DNA from: an uncultured Clostridia bacterium
GTDB taxonomy: Bacteria > Bacillota > Clostridia > Oscillospirales > Oscillospiraceae
Length of the DNA: 64,000 bases
NCBI GenBank assembly: GCA_947173485.1
Contig: CAMWFH010000001.1
Location: 1 to 64,000, forward strand
Reading direction: 5' to 3'
Shown here: in pieces, positions 1-8,454 of the stretch
Position numbering within the stretch: position 1 is the stretch's first letter
Layout of the letters: each line of letters starts with the position of its first letter
Translations under genes and position numbers: made by a program
Notes under the pieces: model-generated
Seen by the model: the letters and a program-made list of their open reading frames with translations, nothing else
What the model was told of the DNA's origin: nothing
Databases searched by the model: none

Positions 1-2
1 AC

Positions 3-77
3 ATTGGCCTGTTTCATATCGCTCAGGCTTTTGCCAATTATCTCTTGACACATACATGGGCAGCCCGGTCTGAATAA
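3..77 (+). CDS. 3' end of an upstream gene (partial, unidentified)
   Basis: An open frame enters from the left edge and ends in TAA at 75-77; the last 24 residues (ending LLTHTWAARSE) read like ordinary protein, while the other two forward frames end earlier or look random. It stops just before the promoter at 82-110. Too little is present to name a family, and chance coding is possible. Confidence 0.3.
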   Translation: MGLFHIAQAFANYLLTHTWAARSE

Positions 78-81
78 AGAG

Positions 82-110
82 TTGAAAAAGGTACAGAACT
101 GTGCTATACT
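82..110 (+). promoter_or_regulatory. Promoter of the DUF1349 gene
   Basis: TTGAAA at 82-87 and TATACT at 105-110 are separated by 17 bases, a good sigma-A type match. Transcription would begin near 117, so the frame's in-frame TTG at 82 cannot be the start codon and the ATG at 136 is preferred. Confidence 0.7.
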
Positions 111-135
111 TTGGAGTAATAAGCTAGGGGAATCC

Positions 136-750
136 ATGGAGGAAGATATCGTGGATATGACCGTCTTTCAGTGGACACGGGAGCCAAAGCTCTATCACAT
201 CGACAACGACCGCGCGGAGATCGTCACAGAGCCCTACACCGACCTGTGGCAGCGGACATACTATCATTTTCAAAACGATAACGCCCCGGTCTTACAGATG
301 GAGACCGACGAGCGGTTTTTTAGCTTCGTGGTGAAAACAGATCTCTCTGACAGCCATCACCGCTTTGACCAGTGTGGCATCGTTATGTACTTAGACAGCG
401 AGAACTGGCTGAAAGCTTCCATCGAGTATGAAAACGAGACGTTCCAACATTTGGGCAGCGTTGTGACGAACGACGGGTATTCCGATTGGGCAACGGTCGT
501 TATCCCCGCCTCCGTGCGGACCATGTGGTATCGTTTCAGCCGCCGGGAGGACGATTATCGCATCGAATGCGCTGAAGATGGTGTGCATTTCCGCCAAATG
601 CGCATTTGTCATATGAAGAAAGGGGGCGGCACGATTCGCTTCGGTCTCTATGCCTGCTCCCCAGAGGGCTCTTCCTTCAAAGCTGTTTTTACAGACATGG
701 AGATGATGGACTGCCAATGGAGCGCCCATGACGGGCAGCAGCCTGACTAA
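136..750 (+). CDS. DUF1349 domain-containing protein
   Basis: A 204-residue protein without signal peptide or membrane segment. The composition and motifs (FFSFVVKTDL, DQCGIVMYLDSENWLKASIE, GYSDWATVV, then an RMCHMKKGG-like stretch and FGLYACSP) match the DUF1349 family, a concanavalin-A-like beta-sandwich seen in YoaP/regulation-of-enolase-like proteins, usually about 180-200 residues. No enzymatic role is established for the family; sugar binding is only suggested by the fold. The ATG at 136 follows AGGGGA and lies downstream of the promoter at 82-110. It appears to be a single-gene unit, with the next gene 44 bases on having its own ribosome site. Confidence 0.75.
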   Translation: MEEDIVDMTVFQWTREPKLYHIDNDRAEIVTEPYTDLWQRTYYHFQNDNAPVLQMETDERFFSFVVKTDLSDSHHRFDQCGIVMYLDSENWLKASIEYENETFQHLGSVVTNDGYSDWATVVIPASVRTMWYRFSRREDDYRIECAEDGVHFRQMRICHMKKGGGTIRFGLYACSPEGSSFKAVFTDMEMMDCQWSAHDGQQPD

Positions 751-794
751 GGATATCTTTATATTTTTTACGGGAACAGAAAGGAGATCACGAC

Positions 795-1832
795 ATGAAG
801 AAACAGCTGACAGCGCTTTTGGCGCTGCTGCTGTGCGCAGCCCTGATGGGGGGCGCATGGGCGGCAGACGGCGGACGGGACATCACATCGGAGAGCATCA
901 TGGCCTCTCAGCTCCAATACTTGGGCCTGTTGCGGGGCGTAGGCAAGAACGAGGACGGCTCCACCGACTTCGCACTGGGCCGCCCCATGAACCGGGCGGA
1001 GGCGGTGACCATGCTGGTGCGGGCCCTGGGACAGGACGCCGCCGCCAAGGACGCCGGCAAGACCCATCCCTTTACGGACGTGCCCGCCTGGGCGGACGGC
1101 TATGTGTCCTACGCCTATGACAACGGCCTGACCAAGGGCGTCTCCAAGGACCTCTTCGGCGCGGACCAGACCGTCTCCGGCGAAATGTATGTCACCTTCA
1201 TGCTCCGGGCCCTGGGCTATCAGGACAAGACGGATTTCGAATGGATCGACCCCTGGTCCCTGGCGGATGTCTGCGGCATCCCCGAGCTGCGGACGGAGGA
1301 CTTCCTCCGGGCCGACGCGGTGACCGTGACCTATCACGCCCTCACCGCTGTCTGCAAGGACAGTGAGACCACGCTGCTGCAAAAGCTGTTTGACAGCGGC
1401 GCGCTGACGGAGGCGCAGTATACCTATGCCGCTGCGGTCACCGGTCTTTTGACCGCGCACTACAACGACAAGTCCTTCACCCGGTTCCTCAGCCAGCAGG
1501 AGACTGCGTACTGCATCGTGCTGAAGTCGGCGCTGGCCGGGGTCCCCCATGGACCCACCTACTTCCTGACTGTGGTCTATACCGCTGATACCATCGGCCA
1601 CAAGGCCGGGGATGTGGTAGAGCTGCCGCTGCCCCGTGCCAACTTCATCGGCACCCCGGCTGAGCCGGAAGATCTGAAGATCGAGGGCGATACCCTGACC
1701 TACACCTGCACCACCGAGGTGCCGGAGACCTATGAGGACGGACAGATCCTCCACGAGGCGGGCCTGTTCGAGTACAGCGCCTACCTGCCCACCGGGATCA
1801 CCGCGCTGGCCCCGGTCCAGCTGCCGAAATGA
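795..1832 (+). CDS. Secreted S-layer homology (SLH) domain protein
   Basis: A 345-residue exported protein. Residues 1-23 form a signal peptide (KK, then a hydrophobic stretch, AWA before the cut). Residues about 30-170 hold SLH-type repeats: the phrases MNRAEAVTMLVRALG, FTDVPAWADGYVSYAYDNGLTKG and a second MYVTFMLRALGY. SLH domains bind pyruvylated secondary wall polymers, so the protein is probably held non-covalently on the cell surface. The C-terminal ~170 residues are unrecognised, rich in charged and hydroxyl residues. The start follows AAAGGAGATCACGAC. No neighbour suggests a specific substrate. Confidence 0.85.
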   Translation: MKKQLTALLALLLCAALMGGAWAADGGRDITSESIMASQLQYLGLLRGVGKNEDGSTDFALGRPMNRAEAVTMLVRALGQDAAAKDAGKTHPFTDVPAWADGYVSYAYDNGLTKGVSKDLFGADQTVSGEMYVTFMLRALGYQDKTDFEWIDPWSLADVCGIPELRTEDFLRADAVTVTYHALTAVCKDSETTLLQKLFDSGALTEAQYTYAAAVTGLLTAHYNDKSFTRFLSQQETAYCIVLKSALAGVPHGPTYFLTVVYTADTIGHKAGDVVELPLPRANFIGTPAEPEDLKIEGDTLTYTCTTEVPETYEDGQILHEAGLFEYSAYLPTGITALAPVQLPK

Positions 1833-1871
1833 CCCGCGCCATGAGATAAGCTCGCCGCAAAGCGGTACGGA

Positions 1872-1899
1872 CGGCCCTGGCTCACAAAAGCCAGGGCCG
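1872..1899 (+). terminator. Stem-loop after the SLH gene
   Basis: An 11-bp perfect stem (CGGCCCTGGCT with AGCCAGGGCCG) around a six-base loop, 40 bases after the stop. No T-run follows, so it is a probable but incomplete intrinsic terminator. Confidence 0.5.
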
Positions 1900-1978
1900 C
1901 GCTGCATAAAGAGATCGTCTGTTCATCGAAAAAGTGTAGACGTATTGGCAGGGGTGTGGTAGAATAAATGGAAGGAAG

Positions 1979-2986
1979 GTGAGGCTGGTGGAGATCATGG
2001 ATATAGAGACGACGATCGCCCAGGGGCTGCGGGTCACAGACGACAGCGCGGGCTATGATGCCGCCTGCAAGCGGGTCCTGTCGGAGAAGGCTATCTTAGC
2101 GCGTATCATGAAAGCTTGTCTGGAGGAATATAAGGACTGCGATGTAAACGACATCGCGGAGAAGTATATAGAGGGCCAGCCCCAGGTATCCACGGTGCCG
2201 GTGTTGCCAGACGAGGACAGTCCCATCATCCAGGGCATGGATACGGAGGATAAGTCCGTACATGAGGGGACAGTCACCTATGATATCCGCTTCCGGGCCA
2301 TCGTCCCTGGTACCAGGGAACGGGTCACCATCATCATCAATGTGGAGGCCCAGAACGACTTCTATCCCGGCTACCCGCTGCTCAAACGGGCGGTATACTA
2401 CTGTTGCCGGATGGTCTCTTCCCAATATGGCCGGGAGTTCACCGCTTCCCATTATGAAAAGATCAAGAAGGTCTATTCCATCTGGATCTGCATGGCGCCG
2501 CCCAAGTACCGGGAGAACACCATCACCCGGTATCGCCTGGTGGAGGAGCATCTGGTGGGCGAGGCCGTGGAGCCGGTCGAGAACTACGACCTGCTGTCTG
2601 TTATCGTGCTGTGCTTAGGCGATGCGGATGAGGAAAACTATGGTGGTATCCTGCGGATGCTGGACGTACTGCTCTCCCACGAGACCAGCGAGGCGGAGAA
2701 ACGAAAGATCTTGCAGGATGAATACGATATCCAAATGACGCAGACGATGGAAGAGGAGGTGTCGGTCATGTGCAATTTGAGCAAAGGCGTAAGAGAAAAG
2801 GGCATCGCCGAGGGCATGGCCAAAGGTATGGCCAAAGGCATGGCTAAAGGCATGGCAGACGGCATCCTGCTGTCTATCAAGAACCTTATGGAGACTATGG
2901 GCCTATCCACTGAACAAGCGATGGCCGCACTGAAGGTCCCAGAAACCGAGCAGCAAAAATATCGTGAGCTGCTGGAGCAGCAATAG
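1979..2986 (+). CDS. Rpn/PD-(D/E)XK nuclease family transposase-like protein
   Basis: A 335-residue protein of the Rpn / PD-(D/E)XK nuclease transposase family, common in multiple copies in gut Clostridia; relatives cut DNA and promote RecA-independent recombination. The nuclease core is visible around residues 100-130: an Asp in VTYDIRF followed by the INVEAQND strand (E-x-Q form of the PD-ExK signature). The C-terminal part carries the charged linker typical of the family, here four near-identical MAKG units, then an amphipathic tail. The GTG at 1979 is preceded by GGAAGG; an ATG at 1997 is an alternative start. A TAGAAT box at 1960-1965 may be the -10. No terminal inverted repeats were seen, so a complete mobile element cannot be claimed. 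Confidence 0.8.
   Translation: MRLVEIMDIETTIAQGLRVTDDSAGYDAACKRVLSEKAILARIMKACLEEYKDCDVNDIAEKYIEGQPQVSTVPVLPDEDSPIIQGMDTEDKSVHEGTVTYDIRFRAIVPGTRERVTIIINVEAQNDFYPGYPLLKRAVYYCCRMVSSQYGREFTASHYEKIKKVYSIWICMAPPKYRENTITRYRLVEEHLVGEAVEPVENYDLLSVIVLCLGDADEENYGGILRMLDVLLSHETSEAEKRKILQDEYDIQMTQTMEEEVSVMCNLSKGVREKGIAEGMAKGMAKGMAKGMADGILLSIKNLMETMGLSTEQAMAALKVPETEQQKYRELLEQQ
2816..2863 (+). repeat. Four 12-bp tandem repeats inside the Rpn-like gene
   Basis: Units ATGGCCAAAGGT, ATGGCCAAAGGC, ATGGCTAAAGGC and ATGGCAGACGGC follow one another without gaps. Each encodes MAKG (last one MADG), so a unit gain or loss keeps the reading frame. Confidence 0.9.
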
Positions 2987-2991
2987 AACGC

Positions 2992-3028
2992 GAAACGCCA
3001 TGGACAAAGACCGTCCATGGCGTTTCTT
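2992..3028 (+). terminator. Intrinsic terminator after the Rpn-like gene
   Basis: A perfect 14-bp stem, GAAACGCCATGGAC (2992-3005) with GTCCATGGCGTTTC (3013-3026), seven-base loop, ending in a short T-rich stretch, six bases after the stop codon. Confidence 0.8.
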
Positions 3029-3120
3029 CCCAGCAGCCCTAAGGGAGATCCCCCCTCCATTTGTACGGAACAGCGAAAGACTCCCCTGTCCGCCAGTGAA
3101 AAACAGGCAAAATGCCCTCT

Positions 3121-3149
3121 TGCATCCAGGGCCTATTTATGGTAAGGTA
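3121..3149 (+). promoter_or_regulatory. Promoter of the lysine-riboswitch/dap operon
   Basis: TTGCAT at 3121-3126 and TAAGGT at 3144-3149 with a 17-base spacer. The expected start point (about 3156) coincides with the 5' edge of the riboswitch P1 stem, which supports the assignment. Confidence 0.55.
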
Positions 3150-3156
3150 AAGAAAA

Positions 3157-3320
3157 CAAGATAGAGGTTGCGAAAACGACCATGCCGCGGGAGCCGACGG
3201 GCCATGAACGCGGCGGAAGCAATTTCGCCGAATCTCCCGGACAGGTATGGCCGGGGGGTGGGGGCGGGGAGAATATCTCCGTCACTGTCCGCGGGAAAAG
3301 CTCCCGTGGTTGCGCTATCT
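3157..3320 (+). ncRNA. Lysine riboswitch (L-box)
   Basis: The leader matches the L-box pattern: 5' AAGATAGAGGTTGCG (from 3158) pairs by its AGATAG with CTATCT at 3315-3320 to close P1; internal segments GGCGGAAGC, CGCCGAA, TATGGCCGGGG and ACTGTCC-GCGGGAAAAGCTCCCG correspond in order to the conserved junction elements known from lysC leaders. Lysine binding would stabilise P1 and let the terminator at 3339-3370 form, reducing dapA-dapB-dapH transcription. This fits the diaminopimelate/lysine genes downstream. Confidence 0.85.
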
Positions 3321-3338
3321 ACTAACTGGACGTGTTCT

Positions 3339-3370
3339 AAGTCGGTAGAGAGCCTACCGGCTTTCTTGTT
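3339..3370 (+). terminator. Riboswitch-controlled leader terminator
   Basis: A 10-bp stem (AAGTCGGTAG with CTACCGGCTT, one G-T pair) and five-base loop, followed directly by TTCTTGTTTT. It lies between the L-box aptamer and dapA, the position expected for the expression platform. Confidence 0.8.
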
Positions 3371-3480
3371 TTGAGCCCCTGTCCGTGTTCTGGTCCCGCT
3401 CCCTTTGGTCAAAAAGCGGCGCGAGTTGTGTAGAAACGGACGGGGCGCTATTCAAAATGGACTTTTGGAGGAAACAAGGT

Positions 3481-4374
3481 ATGAACAAGCTGCAAGGACT
3501 GCGGGGCTCTATCGTGGCCCTGGTCACCCCCTTCCACGCCGACGGCACCGTCAACTTCGAGGAGCTGCGCCGCCTAGTCGATCGGCAGATCGAGAACGGC
3601 ACCGACGCGATCCTGACCCTGGGCACCACCGGCGAGAGCTCTACCATGACCCACGAGGAGGACGACGAGACCCTCCGGTGCGTCATCGAGACCACCGCGG
3701 GCCGGGTGCCCGTCATCGCCGGCACCGGCTCCAACTGCACCGAGACCATGCTGGAGAAGAGCCAGCGGGCGGAGCGCATGGGGGCCGACGGCCTCCTGCT
3801 CATCACCCCCTACTACAACAAGGCCAACGCCGAGGGGATGTACCGCCACTTCGCCACTGTGGCCGATGCGGTGAACATCCCCAGCATCCTCTACAACGTC
3901 CCCGGCCGGACCAGCTGCGCCATCTCCCCCGCCGTGCTGGAGCGGCTGTGCGGTCACCCCAACATCGCCGGCATCAAGGAGGCCAGCGGCGACATGGGCT
4001 ACGCCATGAAGATCGCCCACTGCATCGGCCCCGACTTCGCCCTCTGGTGCGGCAACGACGATATCACCATCCCCCTGCTGTCCATCGGCGGCAGCGGCGT
4101 CATCTCCGTCTGGGCCAACATCATGCCCCGGGAGTGCCACGAGATGGTGATGGACTACCTGGAGGGCCGGCAGGAGAAGGCCGTGGCCACGGCTGTCAAG
4201 TATCTGGACCTGATGAACGGCCTCTTCATGGAGGTCAACCCCATCCCCGTCAAGACCGCCCTCAATATGATGGGTTGGCAGGCCGGCCCCTTCCGTCTGC
4301 CCCTGGCGGAGATGAGCGGAGAGCACCAGGCCGCGCTCCGGGCCCTGCTGGAGAAGGCGGGGCTGCTGGCATGA
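3481..4374 (+). CDS. dapA: 4-hydroxy-tetrahydrodipicolinate synthase
   Basis: A 297-residue cytoplasmic aldolase-type enzyme that condenses pyruvate with aspartate semialdehyde, the first committed step to diaminopimelate and lysine. The (beta/alpha)8 barrel motifs are in place: TLGTTGES (residues 47-54), the proton-relay tyrosines near 112 and 138 (YNVPGRT), and the Schiff-base lysine 166 in AGIKEASGD. Length is normal for the family. The ATG at 3481 follows GGAGGAAACAAGGT; the open frame extends upstream to 3385 but that part overlaps the leader and is not protein-like. Its stop overlaps the dapB start (ATGA), so the genes are translationally coupled, under the lysine riboswitch. Confidence 0.96.
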   Translation: MNKLQGLRGSIVALVTPFHADGTVNFEELRRLVDRQIENGTDAILTLGTTGESSTMTHEEDDETLRCVIETTAGRVPVIAGTGSNCTETMLEKSQRAERMGADGLLLITPYYNKANAEGMYRHFATVADAVNIPSILYNVPGRTSCAISPAVLERLCGHPNIAGIKEASGDMGYAMKIAHCIGPDFALWCGNDDITIPLLSIGGSGVISVWANIMPRECHEMVMDYLEGRQEKAVATAVKYLDLMNGLFMEVNPIPVKTALNMMGWQAGPFRLPLAEMSGEHQAALRALLEKAGLLA

Positions 4375-5096
4375 AGATCCTGCTGATCGGACATGGCCGC
4401 ATGGGCCAGTTGATCGAAAAGACCGCCATCGCCGCCGGCGATACAGTGGAAAAGATCATCGACATCGACAATATGACCGACCTGGAGACTCTGGGACGGG
4501 TGGCGGACGTGGCGATCGACTTCTCCGCCCCCGCCGCCCTGCCGGCCACCGCCGCCTACGTCCGGCGCACCGGCACCCCCCTCCTCTCCGGCATCACCGG
4601 GCTGACCGCGGAGCAGCTGGATGTATTCAGCGAGCTGGGTGCGTTTGCCCCTGTGATGCACAGTGCCAACTACTCCGTGGGGGTGGCGGTGTTCCGCCGG
4701 GTGCTGGAGGAGATCAGCGAGGTGCTGAAGCCGGATTTCGATATCGAGATCACCGAGACCCACCATAACCAGAAGGTGGACGCCCCCAGCGGCACCGCCA
4801 AGCTGCTGCTGGAGGCCATCGACCCCCGCCACGAGATGACCCCGGTCTATGGCCGGCAGGGCCTCTGCGGCAAGCGGGGAGAGCGGGAGATCGGCATCCA
4901 CGCCCTCCGGGGCGGCACCATGGCCGGCCAGCATACGGTCCACTTCTTCGGGGTAGACGAGGTGCTGGAGATCACCCACACCGCCAACTCCCGGCAGATC
5001 TTCGTCAACGGGGCCCTGCACATGGCCCGCAAGCTCTATAAGCTGCCCAAGGGGCGGTACGACCTGCAAAAGATCTTATTTGGAGGTAAGGGATGA
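4371..5096 (+). CDS. dapB: 4-hydroxy-tetrahydrodipicolinate reductase
   Basis: A 241-residue NAD(P)H-dependent reductase forming tetrahydrodipicolinate. The N-terminal Rossmann motif is GHGRMG (7-12); the catalytic and substrate-binding signature [13 protein letters not shown] begins at His131, with the catalytic His-Lys pair at about 131/135. It is somewhat short next to the ~265 residues of the E. coli enzyme but typical for Clostridia. Start ATG overlaps the dapA stop by four bases and its own stop overlaps the dapH start by four, giving a tightly coupled dapA-dapB-dapH operon. Confidence 0.95.
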   Translation: MKILLIGHGRMGQLIEKTAIAAGDTVEKIIDIDNMTDLETLGRVADVAIDFSAPAALPATAAYVRRTGTPLLSGITGLTAEQLDVFSELGAFAPVMHSANYSVGVAVFRRVLEEISEVLKPDFDIEITETHHNQKVDAPSGTAKLLLEAIDPRHEMTPVYGRQGLCGKRGEREIGIHALRGGTMAGQHTVHFFGVDEVLEITHTANSRQIFVNGALHMARKLYKLPKGRYDLQKILFGGKG

Positions 5097-5788
5097 ACGC
5101 CCAGGAGATCATCGACTATATCAGCCAGTCCGAGAAAAAGACCCCGGTGAAGGTCTATGTGAACCTAACGGAGGATGTGGACTTCGGCTCCGCCCAGGTC
5201 TACGGCACGCGCCTGAGCCAGATCGTCTTTGGCGACTGGGGCGAGCTGGGCCCCATCCTGGAGGCCAACCGGGACAAGATCGTAGACATGGTGGTGGAGT
5301 GCGACCGGCGGAACTCCGGCGTGCCGCTGCTGGACATCAAGCCGGTGCGGGCCCGCATCGAGCCGGGGGCCATCATCCGGGAGAAGGTGGAGATCGGTGA
5401 CGGGGCCGTCATCATGATGGGGGCCATCATCAACATCGGGGCCGTCATCGGCGAGGGCACCATGATCGACATGGGCGCCATCCTGGGGGGCCGGGCCACC
5501 GTGGGCAAGCGGTGCCACATCGGGGCCGGGGCGGTCCTGGCCGGTGTGGTGGAGCCCGCCAGCGCCACGCCGGTGATCGTCGAGGACGGCGTGCTGGTGG
5601 GGGCCAACGCGGTGGTCATCGAGGGGGTCCATGTGGGCAAAAACGCCGTGGTGGCCGCCGGGGCAGTGGTCATCGAGGACGTGCCGGAGAACGCCGTAGT
5701 GGCCGGGACCCCGGCCCGGGTCATCAAGATGAAGGACACCGGCACCGAGGAAAAGACCGCCCTGATCGATGCCCTGCGGACGCTGTGA
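5093..5788 (+). CDS. dapH: Tetrahydrodipicolinate N-acetyltransferase
   Basis: A 231-residue acetyltransferase of the left-handed beta-helix class. An N-terminal ~90-residue region is followed by many hexapeptide repeats (forms such as [36 protein letters not shown]), then [22 protein letters not shown] and the typical PARVIK end. Presence of this enzyme indicates the acetylase branch to meso-diaminopimelate, used by Bacillus-like Firmicutes, rather than the succinylase or aminotransferase branch. The usual DapH length is about 235. The AAGATCTTATTTGGAGG ribosome site lies inside the end of dapB. Confidence 0.93.
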   Translation: MNAQEIIDYISQSEKKTPVKVYVNLTEDVDFGSAQVYGTRLSQIVFGDWGELGPILEANRDKIVDMVVECDRRNSGVPLLDIKPVRARIEPGAIIREKVEIGDGAVIMMGAIINIGAVIGEGTMIDMGAILGGRATVGKRCHIGAGAVLAGVVEPASATPVIVEDGVLVGANAVVIEGVHVGKNAVVAAGAVVIEDVPENAVVAGTPARVIKMKDTGTEEKTALIDALRTL

Positions 5789-5861
5789 GCCGGGGCGATA
5801 CATTCCAAATCGTAGAATAGCCCCCAGACACTACAAAATGATATAGCGATATAGAAAAACT

Positions 5862-5896
5862 ATGGCGGACAGTCCCGGGACTGTCCGCCATTTTTT
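5862..5896. terminator. Bidirectional terminator between dapH and the helicase gene
   Basis: A perfect 30-base palindrome (ATGGCGGACAGTCCC and its complement, 5862-5891) followed by TTTTTT on the plus strand; on the minus strand it is followed by AGTTTTTC. It can serve both convergent genes. Confidence 0.85.
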
Positions 5897-5901
5897 CACG
5901 C

Positions 5902-7059
5902 TCATGGCACCGGGGTCACGGTCCCGTCCTCCTCCAGACGGACCTTCGCAATCGTGTTCCGGGTGTTCTTGCTGATGTTGTCCAGCCGGACCCGGCTGGG
6001 GTAGTCGGAGACGAAGGTGTAGGCCACACCGTGGCGCTTGGCCCGGCCGGTCCGGCCGATGCGGTGGACGTAGTACTCGTTCTCATCGGGGACATCGTAG
6101 TTGAACACCGCGTCCACATCGTCCACATCGATGCCCCGGGCGGCCACATCGGTGGCCACCAGCACCCGCAGCTTCCCCTGCCGGAAGGTGCGCATGACCT
6201 GCTCCCGCTTGGCCTGGGGGATATCCCCGTGGATGCACTGGGCGTCCACCCCCCGCAAACGCAGCAGGTACGCCGCCCGCTCCACGCTGCCCTTGGTGTT
6301 ACAGAACACCATGACCCGCTCCAGCTCCTGGGAGCGCAGCAGCTTGTCCATGGCGTCCACCTTCTCGTCCATGGCCACCTCCAGCCGGTACTGGAGGATG
6401 TCCGGCTTGTTCTCCTCCTCCGCCCGGACGGTGATCTCCGCCGCGTCCCGCTGGTAGACCCAGGCGATGTCCATCACCTCCCGGGAGATGGTGGCGGAGA
6501 AGAGGCCCAGGTTCCGCCGGCGGGGCATCTTATCCAGGATATGGGTGACCTCCTGGACGAAGCCCATGTCCAGCATCCGGTCCGCCTCGTCCAGCACCGC
6601 CGTCTGCACCTTGTCCAGCCGGACGGTCCGCCGCTTCATGTGGTCCCCCAGCCGGCCCGGCGTGGCCACCACGATCTGGGGCCGCTTCTTCAGGGCCTCG
6701 ATCTGCTTGCCGATGGGCTGGCCGCCGTAGAGGCAGACCATCCTGATGCCGGGGGTGAACAGGGCAATGTCCCGCATCTCGCTGGTGATCTGGAGCGCCA
6801 GTTCCCGGGTGGGGGCCAGGATCGCCGCCTGGACCTCCTCCAGGGAGGGGTCTATATGGGCGATGATGGGGATGCCGAAGGCAAAGGTCTTGCCCGTGCC
6901 GGTGGGGGCCTTGGCCACCACGTCCTGCCAGGCCATCATCGGCGGGATGCACCCGGCCTGGACCGGGGTAGACACCTCGTAGCCCTTCTTTTGCAGCGCC
7001 TGCATGATCCCCTCCGGCAGGCTCAGCGTGTCGAAACGCACGCCCTCTGTAATATCCAT
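5902..7059 (-). CDS. DEAD/DEAH-box ATP-dependent RNA helicase
   Basis: A 385-residue helicase made of the two RecA-like domains only. Visible motifs in order: Q motif STPVQ (30-34), Walker A APTGTGKT (51-58), PTREL (83-87), TPGR, VLDEAD (155-160), SAT, and in domain two ATDVAARGID and HRIGRTGR. It lacks the basic or RRM-like C-terminal tail of DbpA/CsdA types, ending soon after motif VI, so its RNA partner cannot be guessed; rRNA or mRNA remodelling is likely. The ATG at 7059 has AAGGAG seven bases upstream and a strong promoter at 7088-7116; the longer open frame to 7185 crosses that promoter and is not coding. Confidence 0.93.
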   Translation of the reverse strand: MDITEGVRFDTLSLPEGIMQALQKKGYEVSTPVQAGCIPPMMAWQDVVAKAPTGTGKTFAFGIPIIAHIDPSLEEVQAAILAPTRELALQITSEMRDIALFTPGIRMVCLYGGQPIGKQIEALKKRPQIVVATPGRLGDHMKRRTVRLDKVQTAVLDEADRMLDMGFVQEVTHILDKMPRRRNLGLFSATISREVMDIAWVYQRDAAEITVRAEEENKPDILQYRLEVAMDEKVDAMDKLLRSQELERVMVFCNTKGSVERAAYLLRLRGVDAQCIHGDIPQAKREQVMRTFRQGKLRVLVATDVAARGIDVDDVDAVFNYDVPDENEYYVHRIGRTGRAKRHGVAYTFVSDYPSRVRLDNISKNTRNTIAKVRLEEDGTVTPVP

Positions 7060-7087
7060 GTCTATTCTCCTTGTTCGTTGTACCGCA

Positions 7088-7116
7088 AGTATACCACAGG
7101 ACGGCTCTGTCCGCAA
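7088..7116 (-). promoter_or_regulatory. Promoter of the helicase gene
   Basis: Read on the minus strand: TTGCGG (7116-7111), 17-base spacer, TATACT (7093-7088). It lies 29 bases upstream of the chosen ATG. Confidence 0.7.
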
Positions 7117-7156
7117 GAGACAAACAGTCCAGATCCGCACAGATCTGGCCCCCTCT

Positions 7157-7196
7157 AAAAAGGCGAACGGCATGACCTGCCACAAGGGTCATGCCG
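7157..7196 (-). terminator. Terminator of the thiolase operon
   Basis: On the minus strand a 10-bp stem (CGGCATGACC with GGTCATGCCG, 7168-7196) is followed by TTCGCCTTTTT, forty bases after the thiolase stop codon. Confidence 0.75.
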
Positions 7197-7235
7197 CTCA
7201 GGGATATCTCGATCTTCAAAGAGAGGGGCGCGCTT

Positions 7236-8420
7236 TTATGCCTTGGTGAAGTACATGCTGATGCCCTGGCCGCCGCCGATGCACATACTGATCATGGCAT
7301 CGCGCTTCTCGGTGCGCCGGAGCTCATAGAACACCTTGGTAGCCAGCACGCAGCCGGTGGCCCCGATGGGGTGGCCGATGGAGATGCCGCCGCCGTAGAT
7401 GTTGACCTTGCTCATATCCAGCCCCAAGTCCCGGGACACGGCCACGCTCTGGCTGGCGAAGGCCTCGTTGATCTCGAACATATCGATTGCCTTCAGGTCC
7501 AGCCCCAGCTTGGCCGCCAGCTTCTCGCTGGAGAGCTTGGGGGCATAGCCCATGATGTCGGCGGCGATGCCGGCCACGGCGTAGCCCTCGATCTTCAGCA
7601 CCGGCACGATGCCCAGGGCCTCGGCCTTCTCCCGGCTCATGACCACCACCGCGGATGCGGCGTCGTTGAGGCTGGAGGCGTTGCCGGCGGTGACGGTACC
7701 GGTGCCGTCAAAGACGAAGCAGGGCTTCAGGCGGGCCAGCTTATCCATGGTCAGACCGGCCCGGGGGCCCTCGTCGGTGTCGAACACGGTGACGTTGCCC
7801 TTCCGGTCCTTCAGCTCGATGGGCAGGATCTCCTCCTTGAACTTCCCATCGGCGATGGCCTGGACCGCCCGGCGGTGGCTCTCCAGGGCGAAGGCGTCCT
7901 GCTCCTCCCGGCTGACGTGGAACTGCTTGGCCACGTTCTCGGCGGTGACGCCGTTGTGGCTCTCGCTGAGGGGCCAGGTCAGGATATCGATGACCCCGTC
8001 CTCAAAGGACTTGTGGCCCATCCGGGCGCCCCAGCGGGCCTCCCGCACATAGTAGGGCAGCTGGGAGATGCTCTCCGCGCCGGCGGCCACCACCACGTCG
8101 GCGAAGCCGGTCTGGATCTCCATCACCGCGTCGGCGATGGCCTGGAGGCCGGAGCCGCACTGGCGGTTGACGGAGTAGGCGGTGGTCTTTTCCGGCATAC
8201 CGGCCTTCAGGCTGATGGCCCGGGCGATGAACCCGTTCTCCGCCACCTGGCCCACCTGGCCCACGATCACCTCATCCACGTCCTCCGGTGCGAGGCCGGC
8301 CCGGCGGACGGCCTCCGCCACGACCAGGGCGCCCATATCGATGGTGCGCATATTTTTGAGACTGCCGCCGAAGCTGGCGATGGGGGTGCGCACCGCGCTG
8401 ACGATGACACATTCTTTCAT
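7236..8420 (-). CDS. Acetyl-CoA C-acetyltransferase (thiolase)
   Basis: A 394-residue biosynthetic-type thiolase that condenses two acetyl-CoA to acetoacetyl-CoA or runs in reverse. The catalytic triad is complete: Cys88 in NRQCGSG, His350 in GHPIGATG and Cys380 in CIGGGQG; NEAFA is also present. Length is exactly typical. It lies 34 bases downstream of the SDR gene on the same strand, with its own GGAGG site, so the pair plausibly links acetyl-CoA to 3-hydroxybutyryl-CoA. In butyrate-forming Clostridia the same enzyme starts the butyryl-CoA route, but the other bcs genes (crt, bcd, etf, hbd) are not in this window. Confidence 0.93.
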   Translation of the reverse strand: MKECVIVSAVRTPIASFGGSLKNMRTIDMGALVVAEAVRRAGLAPEDVDEVIVGQVGQVAENGFIARAISLKAGMPEKTTAYSVNRQCGSGLQAIADAVMEIQTGFADVVVAAGAESISQLPYYVREARWGARMGHKSFEDGVIDILTWPLSESHNGVTAENVAKQFHVSREEQDAFALESHRRAVQAIADGKFKEEILPIELKDRKGNVTVFDTDEGPRAGLTMDKLARLKPCFVFDGTGTVTAGNASSLNDAASAVVVMSREKAEALGIVPVLKIEGYAVAGIAADIMGYAPKLSSEKLAAKLGLDLKAIDMFEINEAFASQSVAVSRDLGLDMSKVNIYGGGISIGHPIGATGCVLATKVFYELRRTEKRDAMISMCIGGGQGISMYFTKA

Positions 8421-8454
8421 GCTCTGTTCCCTCCTATATCTTGTCTCGACCGCG

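Noticed and set aside
2816-2863. Tandem repeat considered as part of a CRISPR array
   Set aside because: Units are contiguous, 12 bases long, without spacers and fall in frame within a coding gene.
1979-2986. Rpn-like gene considered as an intact insertion sequence
   Set aside because: No terminal inverted repeats or target duplications were found on either side.
3405-5096. A 563-codon plus-strand frame that includes dapB
   Set aside because: The part before 4371 is the +2 frame of dapA and is low-complexity Arg/His/Gly; only the dapB part from its ATG is real.
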